A DNA stretch of 64,000 bases, from assembly GCA_039026375.1 (NCBI GenBank), contig JBCCML010000015.1:1-64000 (forward strand), written 5' to 3'. Position numbers and translations under genes: made by a program. The stretch comes from Thermohalobaculum sp039026375. GTDB lineage: Bacteria > Pseudomonadota > Alphaproteobacteria > Rhodobacterales > Rhodobacteraceae. Numbering within the stretch: the stretch's first letter is position 1; every line of letters begins with the position of its first letter. The notes under the pieces were generated by a model. The model worked only from the letters and a program-made list of their open reading frames with translations, did not search any database and was not told the DNA's origin. This document shows, in pieces, positions 7,620 to 16,690 of this stretch.

Positions 7620-9266
7620 ATGGCTGCTAAAGACGTCAAATTCGACACAAGCGCTCGCGACAAGATGCTGACGGGCGTGAACACCCTGGCCAACGCGGTC
7701 AAGGTGACGCTGGGCCCCAAGGGCCGCAACGTTGTTCTGGACAAGTCGTTCGGTGCCCCGCGCATCACCAAGGACGGCGTGACGGTCGCCAAGGAAATCG
7801 AACTGGAAGACAAGTTCGAGAACATGGGCGCCCAGATGGTCCGCGAAGTTGCTTCGCGCACCAACGACGAAGCCGGTGACGGCACCACGACTGCAACCGT
7901 GCTGGCTCAGGCCATCGTCAAAGAAGGCATGAAGTCGGTTGCCGCTGGCATGAACCCGATGGACCTGAAGCGCGGCATCGACAGCGCCGTCGCCAAGATC
8001 GTCGCCGAAATTCGCGACATGTCGCGTCCGGTCGCTGACTCGGCCGAAGTTGCCAAGGTCGGCACCATCTCGGCCAACGGTGAAGGCCCGATCGGCGATC
8101 AGATCGCTGATGCCATGCAAAAAGTTGGCAACGAGGGTGTGATCACCGTCGAAGAGAACAAAGGCCTGGAGACCGAGACCGAGGTCGTCGAAGGCATGCA
8201 GTTCGACCGCGGCTATCTGAGCCCGTACTTCATCACCAACGCCGACAAGATGATCGCCGAGCTGGAAGACTGCTACATCCTGCTCCACGAGAAGAAGCTG
8301 AGCTCGCTGCAGCCGATGGTCCCGCTGCTGGAAACCGTCATCCAGTCGGGCAAGCCGCTCTTGATCATCGCCGAAGACGTCGAAGGCGAGGCCCTGGCCA
8401 CGCTGGTCGTCAACAAGCTGCGCGGTGGCCTGAAGATCGCCGCCGTGAAAGCACCGGGCTTCGGTGATCGCCGCAAGGCCATGCTGCAGGACATCGCGAT
8501 CCTGACCGGCGGTCAGGTGATCTCGGAAGATCTGGGCATGAAGCTGGAGTCGGTCGGCATCGACATGCTGGGCACGGCCAAGAAGATCCGCATCACCAAA
8601 GACGACACCACCGTCGTCGACGGTGCTGGCGAGTCGGCCGAGATCCAGGCCCGTGTCACGCAGATCCGTCAGCAGATCGAGGAAACCTCCTCGGACTACG
8701 ACCGTGAGAAACTGCAAGAGCGTCTGGCCAAGCTGGCCGGCGGTGTTGCCGTGATCCGCGTCGGCGGCTCGACCGAAATCGAGGTGAAGGAGCGTAAGGA
8801 CCGTGTCGACGACGCGCTGAACGCCACCCGCGCCGCGGTTCAGGAAGGCGTTGTGCCGGGCGGCGGTGTTGCGCTGATCCAGGCCGGCAAGTCGATCGAC
8901 GGTCTGACGGGCGAGAACAGCGACCAGAACGCTGGTATCTCGATCGTGCGCCGCGCGATCCAGGCACCGATGCGTCAGATCGCCGAAAACGCCGGCGTCG
9001 ACGGCGCCGTCGTGGCCGGCAAGGTCACCGAGTCGACCGAGAAGACCTTTGGCTTCAACGCGCAGACCGAAGAGTACGGCGACATGCTGGCCATGGGCAT
9101 CATTGACCCGGCCAAGGTTGTCCGCACGGCTCTGGAAGATGCGGCCTCGGTCGCTGGCCTGCTGATCACCACCGAAGCCATGGTCGCCGACAAGCCCGAG
9201 CCGAAAGGCGCCGGCGGCGCCCCGGGCGGCATGCCCGACATGGGCGGCATGGGCGGCATGATGTAA
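7620..9266 (+). CDS. groEL: Chaperonin GroEL (60 kDa)
   Basis: A full-length 548-residue chaperonin. It starts AAKDVKFDTSARDKML, has the ATP-binding DGTTTATVLAQAIV segment near residues 87-100, the central apical-domain region, and ends with the glycine/methionine tail (PDMGGMGGMM) that lines the cavity. It forms the double-ring folding chamber with GroES. AGGAGCAGAG precedes the ATG. The gene is cotranscribed with groES and followed by a strong hairpin terminator. Only one copy is in the window; many roseobacters carry more than one groEL. Confidence 0.98.
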   Translation: MAAKDVKFDTSARDKMLTGVNTLANAVKVTLGPKGRNVVLDKSFGAPRITKDGVTVAKEIELEDKFENMGAQMVREVASRTNDEAGDGTTTATVLAQAIVKEGMKSVAAGMNPMDLKRGIDSAVAKIVAEIRDMSRPVADSAEVAKVGTISANGEGPIGDQIADAMQKVGNEGVITVEENKGLETETEVVEGMQFDRGYLSPYFITNADKMIAELEDCYILLHEKKLSSLQPMVPLLETVIQSGKPLLIIAEDVEGEALATLVVNKLRGGLKIAAVKAPGFGDRRKAMLQDIAILTGGQVISEDLGMKLESVGIDMLGTAKKIRITKDDTTVVDGAGESAEIQARVTQIRQQIEETSSDYDREKLQERLAKLAGGVAVIRVGGSTEIEVKERKDRVDDALNATRAAVQEGVVPGGGVALIQAGKSIDGLTGENSDQNAGISIVRRAIQAPMRQIAENAGVDGAVVAGKVTESTEKTFGFNAQTEEYGDMLAMGIIDPAKVVRTALEDAASVAGLLITTEAMVADKPEPKGAGGAPGGMPDMGGMGGMM

Positions 9267-9308
9267 TCAGCCGAACAACCTATCGTCCGAAAAGAGACGA
9301 GGGACAGG

Positions 9309-9340
9309 GGGCCGCGCTTTCGGGCGCGGCCCTTCTTGTT
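9309..9340 (+). terminator. Rho-independent terminator of groESL
   Basis: A 9-bp perfect GC stem (GGGCCGCGC / GCGCGGCCC) with a 6-base loop, followed by a T-rich run. It starts about 40 bases after the groEL stop codon. Confidence 0.85.
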
Positions 9341-9350
9341 TGCGCCCCCG

Positions 9351-9418
9351 CGCGGACGGTGCGTTCAAAGCAGGGGAAAGCCGCAGCGCGTTGCGGGCCA
9401 ACGCTTCGGCCGTCCGCG
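9351..9418. repeat. Inverted repeat after groEL
   Basis: Nine-base arms CGCGGACGG (9351-9359) and CCGTCCGCG (9410-9418) enclose about 50 bases. It resembles a REP-like intergenic hairpin but does not share the G-rich signature of the element family found elsewhere in this window. No second copy was found. Confidence 0.45.
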
Positions 9419-9509
9419 ATCAACCGACTTTTTTCGTGTCGGCGCCAAGGAACTGCCCCTCCCGGGCGTCGAATGTTATGTTGCTATTGGAGAAGGGGGA
9501 TTTCAGATA

Positions 9510-9839
9510 ATTGGGTCACTGCTTCTGGCGCTTGCGATTGCAACCGCCATCCCGCTGGCCGTTCCAGCCGTGGCACCCGGCAAGGGCACGACAGCCGAGG
9601 CGGCCGAACTGAAATTCAATATCCGCTCGGAGTATCCAGACAGGCTGTACTTGGAGTTCTACGGCCAAAAACACGGCCATATCTGGCCGGGCAACGGTGA
9701 AGTCTTCGTCCTGAAGGACTCGAAGTACCACACTGAAAATCCCTGGTGCCAGGCGGATGATACGACCTGCTATGGTGCCTGGGTGACAACGGACGAGAAT
9801 ATCTATTGGGGTGTTGGTCGTGACGACACGCGGCCCTGA
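9510..9839 (+). CDS. Small secreted protein of unknown function
   Basis: From about 9510 the frame encodes a signal-peptide-like stretch (LLLALAIATAIPLAVPAVA), then a mature domain of some 80 residues containing EFYGQKHGHIWPG, a two-cysteine pair (WCQADDTTCYGAW) and a terminal WGVGRDD. Small periplasmic proteins of this look, rich in Trp and Tyr with a disulfide, occur in alphaproteobacteria without a known role. The start is uncertain: no ATG, GTG or TTG lies near the signal peptide. ATT at 9510 follows AGAAGGGGGA at a good distance and may be a rare start; the only longer start is a TTG inside the groEL terminator. Confidence 0.55.
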   Translation: MGSLLLALAIATAIPLAVPAVAPGKGTTAEAAELKFNIRSEYPDRLYLEFYGQKHGHIWPGNGEVFVLKDSKYHTENPWCQADDTTCYGAWVTTDENIYWGVGRDDTRP

Positions 9840-9947
9840 AAAAGCTGCTGTTAAAGCTGCAAAAATGGATCGGCGGGCCCGATCACGCTGGTCAAGTAGC
9901 CGCCCAGGCGGACGCGAGCGACCATACAAACTGGAGAGCTACAAAGC

Positions 9948-10511
9948 ATGCCTAGACTTCTCATGACCATTGCGGTGGGCATCGTCGCCATCTCAATCAA
10001 TTCAACCGCTGGTGCCCAACAGTCCAATCCGATCGTGATACCAATGGCCGGACAGGGCAGCACCGATGCCGATCAGGTCGGTTATGCAACCCTGTGTACG
10101 GGGGAGGACTGGGTCGTCTTCAATGCGGTCTCTCAAAAGAATGGCAAGCTGATTTCGGTCTGCATGGCAGAGGGCGATGACACCACTCCCAGTCACCTGA
10201 CCTACCGCTATGGTGCCAAAGGGGTGGCGGAACTGGTCTTTCCTGCGATGGCCAAAGGCTCGGCCCGGCAGTTCACTTCGCGCCGGTACACGCGCCCGCA
10301 GGTGACCTATCTGAAGTTCGAATTCACCACCGGCGGGTTCAACTACGAGATCACCGAGGGCGGCGAAGGCGACGAGATCACCGCAGATCTGCGGGTTATC
10401 CGCGTCTCGGACGGCAAGGTGGTGGCGGAACACATGCTGACGCCCCAGACCGAACCACTGTCACTGATGCAGCTGGAGGACCTGACCAAAACCGCGCCGT
10501 TTGACGATTAG
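9948..10511 (+). CDS. Secreted hypothetical protein
   Basis: A 187-residue protein with a clear signal peptide (hydrophobic residues 4-17, cleavage near TAGAQQ). The mature part has two cysteines (LCTGEDW, SVCMAEGDD) and beta-rich segments such as HLTYRYGAKGVAELVFP and YLKFEFTTGGFNYEIT, which suggest a small periplasmic beta domain. No known motif is recognised. It follows the previous secreted protein by 108 bases on the same strand and the two may be expressed together. Confidence 0.7.
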   Translation: MPRLLMTIAVGIVAISINSTAGAQQSNPIVIPMAGQGSTDADQVGYATLCTGEDWVVFNAVSQKNGKLISVCMAEGDDTTPSHLTYRYGAKGVAELVFPAMAKGSARQFTSRRYTRPQVTYLKFEFTTGGFNYEITEGGEGDEITADLRVIRVSDGKVVAEHMLTPQTEPLSLMQLEDLTKTAPFDD

Positions 10512-10682
10512 GCCAAGCAACAGGCCCTTGCTCGCGCCGATAACGACCGAAACAGGGCTGGCTTGGCTGATCGTGCCGCAATTCGGAATCAGTTCCGGTC
10601 TGCGCAAGGAAACGCTGGACTTTTCGCGGGTGCGTTACGACATAACACCCATCGATAGCTCAGTGATTGAACGAGTTCCGAC

Positions 10683-11171
10683 GTGATCGCCCAGGTAGAA
10701 CACACACCTTTCCCGTTGATGGACGCGCCACGCGCGGACTTTTTCGAGGGTTCGGTCGACCTGCTTCGCGAGGCTCTATCGGTGCCGGTTGCATTGGTTT
10801 CTTTCTTTGATACCGACAAACAGTTCTTCATGGCAGCGCGTGGATTGCCTGAACCCCTGGCCAGCCAGCGAGAAGGGCCACGCGACATCGCGATCTGCCG
10901 GCACGTTGCCGAAATGAACCACCGTCTTGTCATAGATGACGCCGTGGTGCACCCGCTGGTCAAAGGGACACCCCCCGTGACCGAAGGCGGTGTCGGGGCC
11001 TATCTGGGCTATCCGCTGCACGATGCATCTGGCAACGCCGTCGGCGCCCTTTGCGCGATTGACGCAACTTGGCGGCACTGGCGTGAACGCGACCACGCGA
11101 TCATGCAGCAAATCTCCCAAATGATCGACGCCCACATTCGGGCGCTGAAGCTCGACGGACAGCCCGCCTAA
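10683..11171 (+). CDS. GAF domain protein
   Basis: A 162-residue cytosolic protein consisting of a single GAF domain. The family pattern is clear: VPVALVSFFDTDKQFFMAARGLPEP, the ICRHVAE stretch, DDAVVHPLV and YLGYPLHDASGNAVGALCAID. Such stand-alone GAF proteins sense small ligands or redox state; no output domain is attached. The start shown is a GTG without a strong ribosome site; an ATG 12 codons further (10719) is an alternative. No kinase or cyclase gene is adjacent, so the partner is unknown. Confidence 0.8.
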   Translation: MIAQVEHTPFPLMDAPRADFFEGSVDLLREALSVPVALVSFFDTDKQFFMAARGLPEPLASQREGPRDIAICRHVAEMNHRLVIDDAVVHPLVKGTPPVTEGGVGAYLGYPLHDASGNAVGALCAIDATWRHWRERDHAIMQQISQMIDAHIRALKLDGQPA

Positions 11172-11250
11172 TCCACGCCCACTGGCGGCTTGCGCTTGAC
11201 CCTGCGCGCGCGCTGAGCAAAGGCTCTGCCCATCGTTGAGGGAGCCACCG

Positions 11251-12033
11251 ATGACTGACCCCGTAAAAACCGTCCGCGACGGCCATGTGCTGGAGGTGAC
11301 GCTTGACCGTCCGAAGGCCAACGCCATCGATCTGGCGACCAGCCGGGTGATGGGTGAGGTATTCCAGGACTTTCGCGACGATCCAGACCTGCGCGTGGCC
11401 CTGTTGACCGGTGCGGGCGACAAGTTCTTTTGCCCCGGCTGGGACCTAAAGGCGGCGGCTGATGGCGACGCGGTCGACGGCAACTATGGTGTTGGGGGCT
11501 TCGGCGGCCTGCAGGAGCTGGGCTTTCTGGACAAACCGGTGATCTGCGCGGTGAACGGCATCTGTTGCGGCGGCGGGTTAGAGGTCGCGCTCAGCTGCGA
11601 CATCATTCTGGCCGCCGATCACGCGACCTTTGCGCTGCCGGAAATCCGATCCGGCACCGTGGCGGACGCCGCCTCGGTCAAGCTGCCAAAGCGCATCCCC
11701 TATCACGTGGCGATGGACCTGCTGCTGACCGGGCGCTGGTTCGACGCAGACGAAGCGCACCGCTGGGGCATCGTGCGCGAAATCGTGCCGGCCCAGGATC
11801 TGATGACCAAGGCACGCGAACTGGCCCAGCACATCGCTTCGGGTCCGCCACTGGTCATGGCCGCGATCAAGGAAATCGTCCGCGAGGCGGAGGATATGCG
11901 CTTCCAGGACATGCTCAGCCGGATCACCACGCGCCAGTTGCGCACGGTGGACAGGCTGTATGCCTCTGAAGACCAATTGGAGGGCGCGCGCGCCTTCACC
12001 GAAAAACGCGACCCGATCTGGAAGGGGCGCTAA
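11251..12033 (+). CDS. caiD: Crotonobetainyl-CoA hydratase-like enoyl-CoA hydratase
   Basis: A 260-residue crotonase-fold enzyme that closely follows E. coli CaiD: VTLDRPKANAIDLATS, EVFQDFRDDPDLRVALLTGAG, the oxyanion-hole and first catalytic Glu region GGGLEVALSCDI, the second Glu in LPEIRSG, and the C-terminal AFTEKRDPIWKGR. CaiD hydrates crotonobetainyl-CoA to carnitinyl-CoA. No caiA, caiB, caiC or caiE genes are adjacent, so carnitine metabolism is inferred from similarity only and another enoyl-CoA could be the substrate. The ATG at 11251 has GAGGGAG upstream. Confidence 0.82.
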   Translation: MTDPVKTVRDGHVLEVTLDRPKANAIDLATSRVMGEVFQDFRDDPDLRVALLTGAGDKFFCPGWDLKAAADGDAVDGNYGVGGFGGLQELGFLDKPVICAVNGICCGGGLEVALSCDIILAADHATFALPEIRSGTVADAASVKLPKRIPYHVAMDLLLTGRWFDADEAHRWGIVREIVPAQDLMTKARELAQHIASGPPLVMAAIKEIVREAEDMRFQDMLSRITTRQLRTVDRLYASEDQLEGARAFTEKRDPIWKGR

Positions 12034-12086
12034 GCGCTGCCCCGGAAATCGTTCGCCCCGACCAATCCAGCACGCCGGAGAACCCG

Positions 12087-12674
12087 ATGCGCCTGACCCT
12101 GATCAGCCTGACCCTGGCGGCCACCTTGACGGCCTGTGGCGGCAGCGGCCTGGATGTCAGTGGGCGGGGCGATCCGGCCCGCCTGCTCTACGCTGAAGTG
12201 GGGACAGAGATCACGCTGCAGAACACCATTAATGGCACCACCTCACAAACCGAGATTACAGCGTTGCGCCCCGCCGGTGCCCAGGGCCGCTTTCGCGCTG
12301 CCGACGGGGTCGAGGGCAGCTTTTACCCTGGGTGCTGGGATTGCGGCGCACCCAATGTCGTCGATGACGCGATCTACGCTTCGCTCTGGCCATTGGAGAC
12401 CGGCAAACAGGTTAGTTTGCTGCGCACGGCGCCCGACGGTCAGAAGGCACGTGTCGTCATCCGCGTGGCTGGCATTCAGGACGTCGAGACACCTGTCGGC
12501 ACGCTCGAGACCTATCTGCTGGATGGACGCATCGAACACCTGACCGGTCCCCGCTACTCGGCACAGGTCCGTGCGTGGTGGGCGCCTGGCCCGGGCTGGG
12601 TGGTCAAGGCTGAAGGGGGCGACAGCAAGGGCGCGACCCTTTCCAGCCAGATGATTGGCTACAAGCGTCCGTGA
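12087..12674 (+). CDS. Outer-membrane or periplasmic lipoprotein of unknown function
   Basis: A 195-residue protein with a lipoprotein signal: hydrophobic h-region and lipobox LTAC with Cys17 as the lipidation site, followed by a glycine/serine linker. The mature domain has a pair of cysteines (GCWDCG) and aromatic-rich beta segments such as YSAQVRAWWAPGPGWVVK, as in small surface lipoproteins. The function is not recognised. It lies 53 bases after the caiD-like gene and 80 bases before the esterase gene, on the same strand. Confidence 0.75.
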   Translation: MRLTLISLTLAATLTACGGSGLDVSGRGDPARLLYAEVGTEITLQNTINGTTSQTEITALRPAGAQGRFRAADGVEGSFYPGCWDCGAPNVVDDAIYASLWPLETGKQVSLLRTAPDGQKARVVIRVAGIQDVETPVGTLETYLLDGRIEHLTGPRYSAQVRAWWAPGPGWVVKAEGGDSKGATLSSQMIGYKRP

Positions 12675-12754
12675 CCGCCCAGCACCTGTCTGCGTGAGGC
12701 CCGCGGGCTAGGTGCTATTCAAACTGAGAACGCGGCTAAGCTGAAGGAGCCGAT

Positions 12755-13642
12755 ATGCGGTGGATCATCCTATTGCTGGCGTTGTGTCTGGGCGCAGGAC
12801 CTGCTGGAGCTTGTGACAAAGACGGCGGCTCATCCTGCGATGTAGCTGCAGGCAATTACCTGATCGCCGTCCCACCCGGCGTGGACCGCCCCGGCGCCAT
12901 GGTGTGGCTGCATGGCATGGGCGGTTCTGCCGAAGGCGTGATGAAGAACGGCGCTTGGATCCGAGTTCTGGCAGACCGCGGCATGGCCCTGATCGCACCG
13001 GACGGCATGGTCTTGGCTGAGCGCCATAACGGGCGCAAAAACTGGACTGTGGCCGACGGCGAAGCCTATCCCCGCGACGATGTCGCTTTCATCGACCAAG
13101 TCATCGACGACGCCGTTGCCCGCCATGGGATCGATCGGGATCGCATCCTCCTGGCCGGATTTTCGCGCGGCGGATCGATGGTTTGGGACATCGCCTGCCA
13201 ACGCCCCAATACGGCCCGCGCCTATGCGCCGATTGCCGGCGCTTTCTGGGAGCCGATGACCGATACCTGCGCCGGCCCTGTCCAGTTGTTCCACACACAT
13301 GGCTGGGTTGACCGGGTTGTGCCGCTAGAGGGACGCTCGTTCCGAGGTGGCGCCAAGATCCAGGGCGATGTTTTCCAAAGCCTCTATGTGCTGAGAGATG
13401 TGTTCGGCTGCGCGAACCGGCAACCAGCCAGCGGGCCAATCCAAGGGGACCGCTGGTGGCGACACTGGTCCGACTGCCGGACCGGGCGCATCGACCTGAT
13501 GTTGCATCCAGGCGGACATTCCATTCCCCGCGGCTGGCTGACGACTGCGCTGGACTGGTTCCAAGCCCGGCTGGACGGTGACTGCCAGGCATTGGCGGGC
13601 ACGCCGCAGCCAACCAATGGCAATGGGGCGGCGACATGCTAG
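12755..13642 (+). CDS. Secreted alpha/beta-hydrolase, PHB depolymerase/feruloyl esterase-like
   Basis: A 295-residue protein with a signal peptide (residues 1-19) and an alpha/beta-hydrolase domain of the LpqC/poly(3-hydroxybutyrate) depolymerase kind. Visible features are the oxyanion region WLHGMGGSAE, the nucleophile elbow GFSRGG (Ser137), a candidate acid Asp186 in HGWVDRVVP and the catalytic His in HPGGHS (His255). It should cleave carboxylic esters outside the cytoplasm. AAGGAG precedes the ATG. Six cysteines suggest disulfides. The natural ester is unknown. Confidence 0.85.
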   Translation: MRWIILLLALCLGAGPAGACDKDGGSSCDVAAGNYLIAVPPGVDRPGAMVWLHGMGGSAEGVMKNGAWIRVLADRGMALIAPDGMVLAERHNGRKNWTVADGEAYPRDDVAFIDQVIDDAVARHGIDRDRILLAGFSRGGSMVWDIACQRPNTARAYAPIAGAFWEPMTDTCAGPVQLFHTHGWVDRVVPLEGRSFRGGAKIQGDVFQSLYVLRDVFGCANRQPASGPIQGDRWWRHWSDCRTGRIDLMLHPGGHSIPRGWLTTALDWFQARLDGDCQALAGTPQPTNGNGAATC

Positions 13643-13706
13643 GCTGATCACAAAGTCCGGGAGAGATGCAGAAAGACAGAGATGTAGAAAGACACGGAGA
13701 CGTTTC

Positions 13707-14318
13707 ATGCCCGAAGCCCTGATCGTCGTAGATGTCCAGAATGACTTCTGTCCCGGAGGCGCGCTGGCGGTGACGGACGGCGATGCCGTCGTGCCACTGA
13801 TAAACCAATTACAAGACCGGTTTCAGACGGTGATACTGACCCAAGACTGGCACCCGGCCGGGCATTCGTCCTTCGCCTCCCAGCATAGCGGGGCTGAACC
13901 CTTCTCGCTGATCGACATGCCCTATGGACCCCAAGTACTTTGGCCTGATCACTGCATCCAGGGCACTGCAGGGGCGGCATTTCACGCAGATCTGGCCACC
14001 GACAGGGCCGAGCTGGTGGTGCGCAAGGGCTTTCGGACCGCGATCGACAGCTATTCGGCTTTCTTCGAGAATGACCACGCCACTGTCACTGGCTTGGCCG
14101 GCTATCTACGGGACCGAGGCATCACGCAGCTGGCAATGGCGGGGCTGGCCACAGATTTTTGCGTGAAATTCTCGGCCGTCGACGCGGTGGAACTTGGGTT
14201 TGACGTCCGCGTGATCGAAGACGCCTGCCGGGCAATTGACCTGGACGGCTCGCTGGCCGCCGCAATGGCGGAGATGCAGGACAAGGGCGTGCAGATAGTT
14301 CAGGCCGACCAGATCTGA
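13707..14318 (+). CDS. pncA: Nicotinamidase (pyrazinamidase)
   Basis: A 203-residue isochorismatase-fold amidase that converts nicotinamide to nicotinate for NAD salvage. The catalytic triad is visible: Asp10 in VVDVQNDFCPGGALAV, Lys in VVRKGF and Cys in LATDFCVKFSAVDA. The metal-binding pattern D-W-H-P...H (TQDWHPAGHSSFAS) is also present. I chose the ATG at 13707 with ACGGAG upstream; longer frames lack similarity. It converges with the CHASE2 phosphatase gene, and a hairpin element lies between them. Confidence 0.95.
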   Translation: MPEALIVVDVQNDFCPGGALAVTDGDAVVPLINQLQDRFQTVILTQDWHPAGHSSFASQHSGAEPFSLIDMPYGPQVLWPDHCIQGTAGAAFHADLATDRAELVVRKGFRTAIDSYSAFFENDHATVTGLAGYLRDRGITQLAMAGLATDFCVKFSAVDAVELGFDVRVIEDACRAIDLDGSLAAAMAEMQDKGVQIVQADQI

Positions 14319-14343
14319 CAATTCTTGTCCAGCCGGTTGCCGC

Positions 14344-14417
14344 GTGGCCGCGCGCGGGTGGGTGGGTTGCGCAAAAACCCAACGCCGCGACGACCTCGCC
14401 GGGGAGCGCGCGGCCAC
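14344..14417. repeat. Intergenic hairpin element, family 1, copy A
   Basis: A 74-bp element with perfect 12-bp terminal inverted repeats: GTGGCCGCGCGC (14344-14355) and GCGCGCGGCCAC (14406-14417). The left arm is followed by the signature GGGTGGGTGGG and the right arm is preceded by GGGGA. It lies between convergent pncA and the phosphatase gene, so it could end transcription from both sides. Related copies are at 38559, 42195, 43366 and 43465. Confidence 0.85.
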
Positions 14418-14419
14418 AG

Positions 14420-16690
14420 TTAGTCGGGCCTGGACAGCACCATCAATGTCAGATCGTCAGATTGCACCGCGCCATCGGTGAAACGCCGCACTGCCTCAAG
14501 CACGCGGGCCACGGCACCGGCACTATCCGTTCTGGCGGGCACGCCTTCCAACGCCGACAACAATCCGTCCAACCCGAACAAAGCCCCTGCCGCGTTCATC
14601 GCTTCGGTGACACCGTCGGTGAACATGCAAAGCCGCTGACCCGGCGCCAGGCTGATCTCGCCCACGGCAAAGCCCAATCCGTCAACCAGGCCAACTGGCG
14701 GGCTTGCCGGACGCGCTATCTGGCAGGGCCGTTGCCCCGCGCCGAACAACACAGGCGCATCGTGGCCGGCGGACGCATAGACGACCTGACCGTTCGCCAG
14801 ATCCAGGACACCGCACAAGCCGGTGACGAACATTTTAGCGGCGTTTTCGCGGACAATTTCGGCGTTCGCGACCTGCAGGATCCGCCCCAGTTCCGGCCCT
14901 TCGCGCAGTGCCGCAGATTTCCAGAGCGTCTTGGACAGCACCATGAATTGCGAGGCATCTGCCCCCTTGCCGGAAACATCAGCGACCAAGAAGAAAAGAT
15001 GCCGGTCGTCGATCATTGTATGATCGAAGAAATCGCCCCCCACCGTACGCGCGGGTAAGATATAGGCCGACAGATCCAGCGCCCCATCCCGCAGTACCTG
15101 CGTCGGTGGCAGCAATGCAGTTTGGATGCGTGCCGCCGCATCGAGCTCGCCTTGAAGTACCGCGCGGTCGGCACGCTCGGATTGCAGCTGGATCTCGGAG
15201 GTCAGGCGCGCGCGGTCACGCTCGATCAGCGTGGCCCCGATCACGCCCACCGCCACGGTGCCCACGCCCAAGGCCGGCGTCATCAGATCGATCAGCAGGC
15301 CCCCGCGAAACGCCAGCAGCGACAGTAGCAACATTAGCGCGATCCCCAGCGGCAGCGCCGCCAACGACATACCTGGCGGCGCCCTTGGCACCACGACGAT
15401 GATGCCGACGGCCAGTAGCCCCGTGATCGCAACCTCGACGATGAACAGAAACCAGGGCCGGCGCAGAAAGTCTTGGGCGATGATCTGCTCGATCATCTGC
15501 ACATGCGCCTCGATGCCCCAGATGATATCACCCAGCGGTGAGCGCCGCTCGTCGATCCGCCCCAGATCGATCACCGCCAACAGCACGATCTTGCCGCGCA
15601 CCAGATCGGGATCGACATCCGGGGCAAACAGGCTTTGCGCCGAGATGTAGCGTTGGGCCACTTCCTCTTCGGTTCCCAGCGCGCCGAAGTGCAGCCAGAA
15701 CGTCCCGTCCCGCTCCGTCGGAAAACTGAAGGCCGCGGCCTCGGGATTGCCCGGCGACAACATGAGATTCAGGCCGGTGGGCGTTTCTTCAACCAGGGCC
15801 GGCTGATTACCCACTGTCAGGCGTAACGCCTCTGCCCCCAGCATCAACAATTGCTTGCCACAGATCGGCTGCACCGCCTTGACCCGGCGCACGACAAAGT
15901 CCTGCGCCGCAGAAAAATCGATCGCTGCCACCGTCAGGGGCTGCAGCCCCGGTCCAGGTTCGCTAAACAAAGGATAGGGTGGGTCGGCCGCGTTGAAGCC
16001 CTCGGCCAATCCTTGAAAGCGGTCTGCCCCGACAATTTGCGGCGCTGCGAAGTCGCAACCTTGCCCCGCCACGCCATCTGTCAAATCGGGCACACCCGTG
16101 ACCGGCAGTACCGTGGGAATGCCCGGTGAGTCCGGCGCGTCGGGATCTCCGCGAAACGCGTCCCGCAGGACCATGTCCCAATCGCCAAGCGATTCCAGCG
16201 CCCGCGCTGCACGGGCCAACCGGTTCGCGCCATCGTCAAGGACTTCGGCCAATTCGAAGTTACCCTGTGTCAGGGCCTCGACAGCGCTTTCCTGCAGGCC
16301 ATCTGCCCGGGCATTCAGCTCCTGCGCCTGGTAGATCGGCGATTGCGGGTCGCGCTCTGCCAGGATGATGTCCGAGGCGACCGCACTGGCCCCCAGATCG
16401 CCGATCCGGCGGACCAACGAGGCCAACTTGTCCCGCGGCCAGGGCCAGGGACCGTTGGCGGCGCGGGTCGCTTCGTCGATCGCAACGATCACTGCAGGTG
16501 CATCTGCCGGATCGCCCCGGTCACGCTCCGACCAGGAATGCAGCCTGTCCCACCAGTCATGGCGCCAGGGCACATCTTCGCTGTCGCCTGGCACCACATG
16601 GGCCAATAGCGCCACCGCCAAAAGCACAAGTCCCGTGATCCGTGAGGGCGGCACCGAGCGCCGGAGCGTTCTGCCCGCCCAGGCTCTCAT
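14420..16690 (-). CDS. CHASE2 sensor with PP2C/SpoIIE serine phosphatase output
   Basis: A 756-residue membrane protein. One helix near residues 18-35 is followed by a large periplasmic CHASE2-type region (PADAPAVIVAIDEATRAANGPWPWPRD and on to about residue 400), three closely spaced membrane helices (about 405-475), a short coiled coil, and a SpoIIE/RsbU-type phosphatase domain from about 520. Phosphatase motifs are visible: ARTVGGDFFDH, LVADVSGKGADASQFM, YASAGHDAPVLF and LCMFTDGVTEAMN. It should dephosphorylate an anti-sigma-factor antagonist such as the STAS protein encoded in the same operon. Its ATG overlaps the stop of the MBL gene by four bases. Confidence 0.9.
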   Translation of the reverse strand: MRAWAGRTLRRSVPPSRITGLVLLAVALLAHVVPGDSEDVPWRHDWWDRLHSWSERDRGDPADAPAVIVAIDEATRAANGPWPWPRDKLASLVRRIGDLGASAVASDIILAERDPQSPIYQAQELNARADGLQESAVEALTQGNFELAEVLDDGANRLARAARALESLGDWDMVLRDAFRGDPDAPDSPGIPTVLPVTGVPDLTDGVAGQGCDFAAPQIVGADRFQGLAEGFNAADPPYPLFSEPGPGLQPLTVAAIDFSAAQDFVVRRVKAVQPICGKQLLMLGAEALRLTVGNQPALVEETPTGLNLMLSPGNPEAAAFSFPTERDGTFWLHFGALGTEEEVAQRYISAQSLFAPDVDPDLVRGKIVLLAVIDLGRIDERRSPLGDIIWGIEAHVQMIEQIIAQDFLRRPWFLFIVEVAITGLLAVGIIVVVPRAPPGMSLAALPLGIALMLLLSLLAFRGGLLIDLMTPALGVGTVAVGVIGATLIERDRARLTSEIQLQSERADRAVLQGELDAAARIQTALLPPTQVLRDGALDLSAYILPARTVGGDFFDHTMIDDRHLFFLVADVSGKGADASQFMVLSKTLWKSAALREGPELGRILQVANAEIVRENAAKMFVTGLCGVLDLANGQVVYASAGHDAPVLFGAGQRPCQIARPASPPVGLVDGLGFAVGEISLAPGQRLCMFTDGVTEAMNAAGALFGLDGLLSALEGVPARTDSAGAVARVLEAVRRFTDGAVQSDDLTLMVLSRPD

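Noticed and set aside
11251..12033. Carnitine degradation operon
   Set aside because: The enzyme resembles CaiD, but no other cai gene flanks it; the neighbours are a GAF protein and a lipoprotein.
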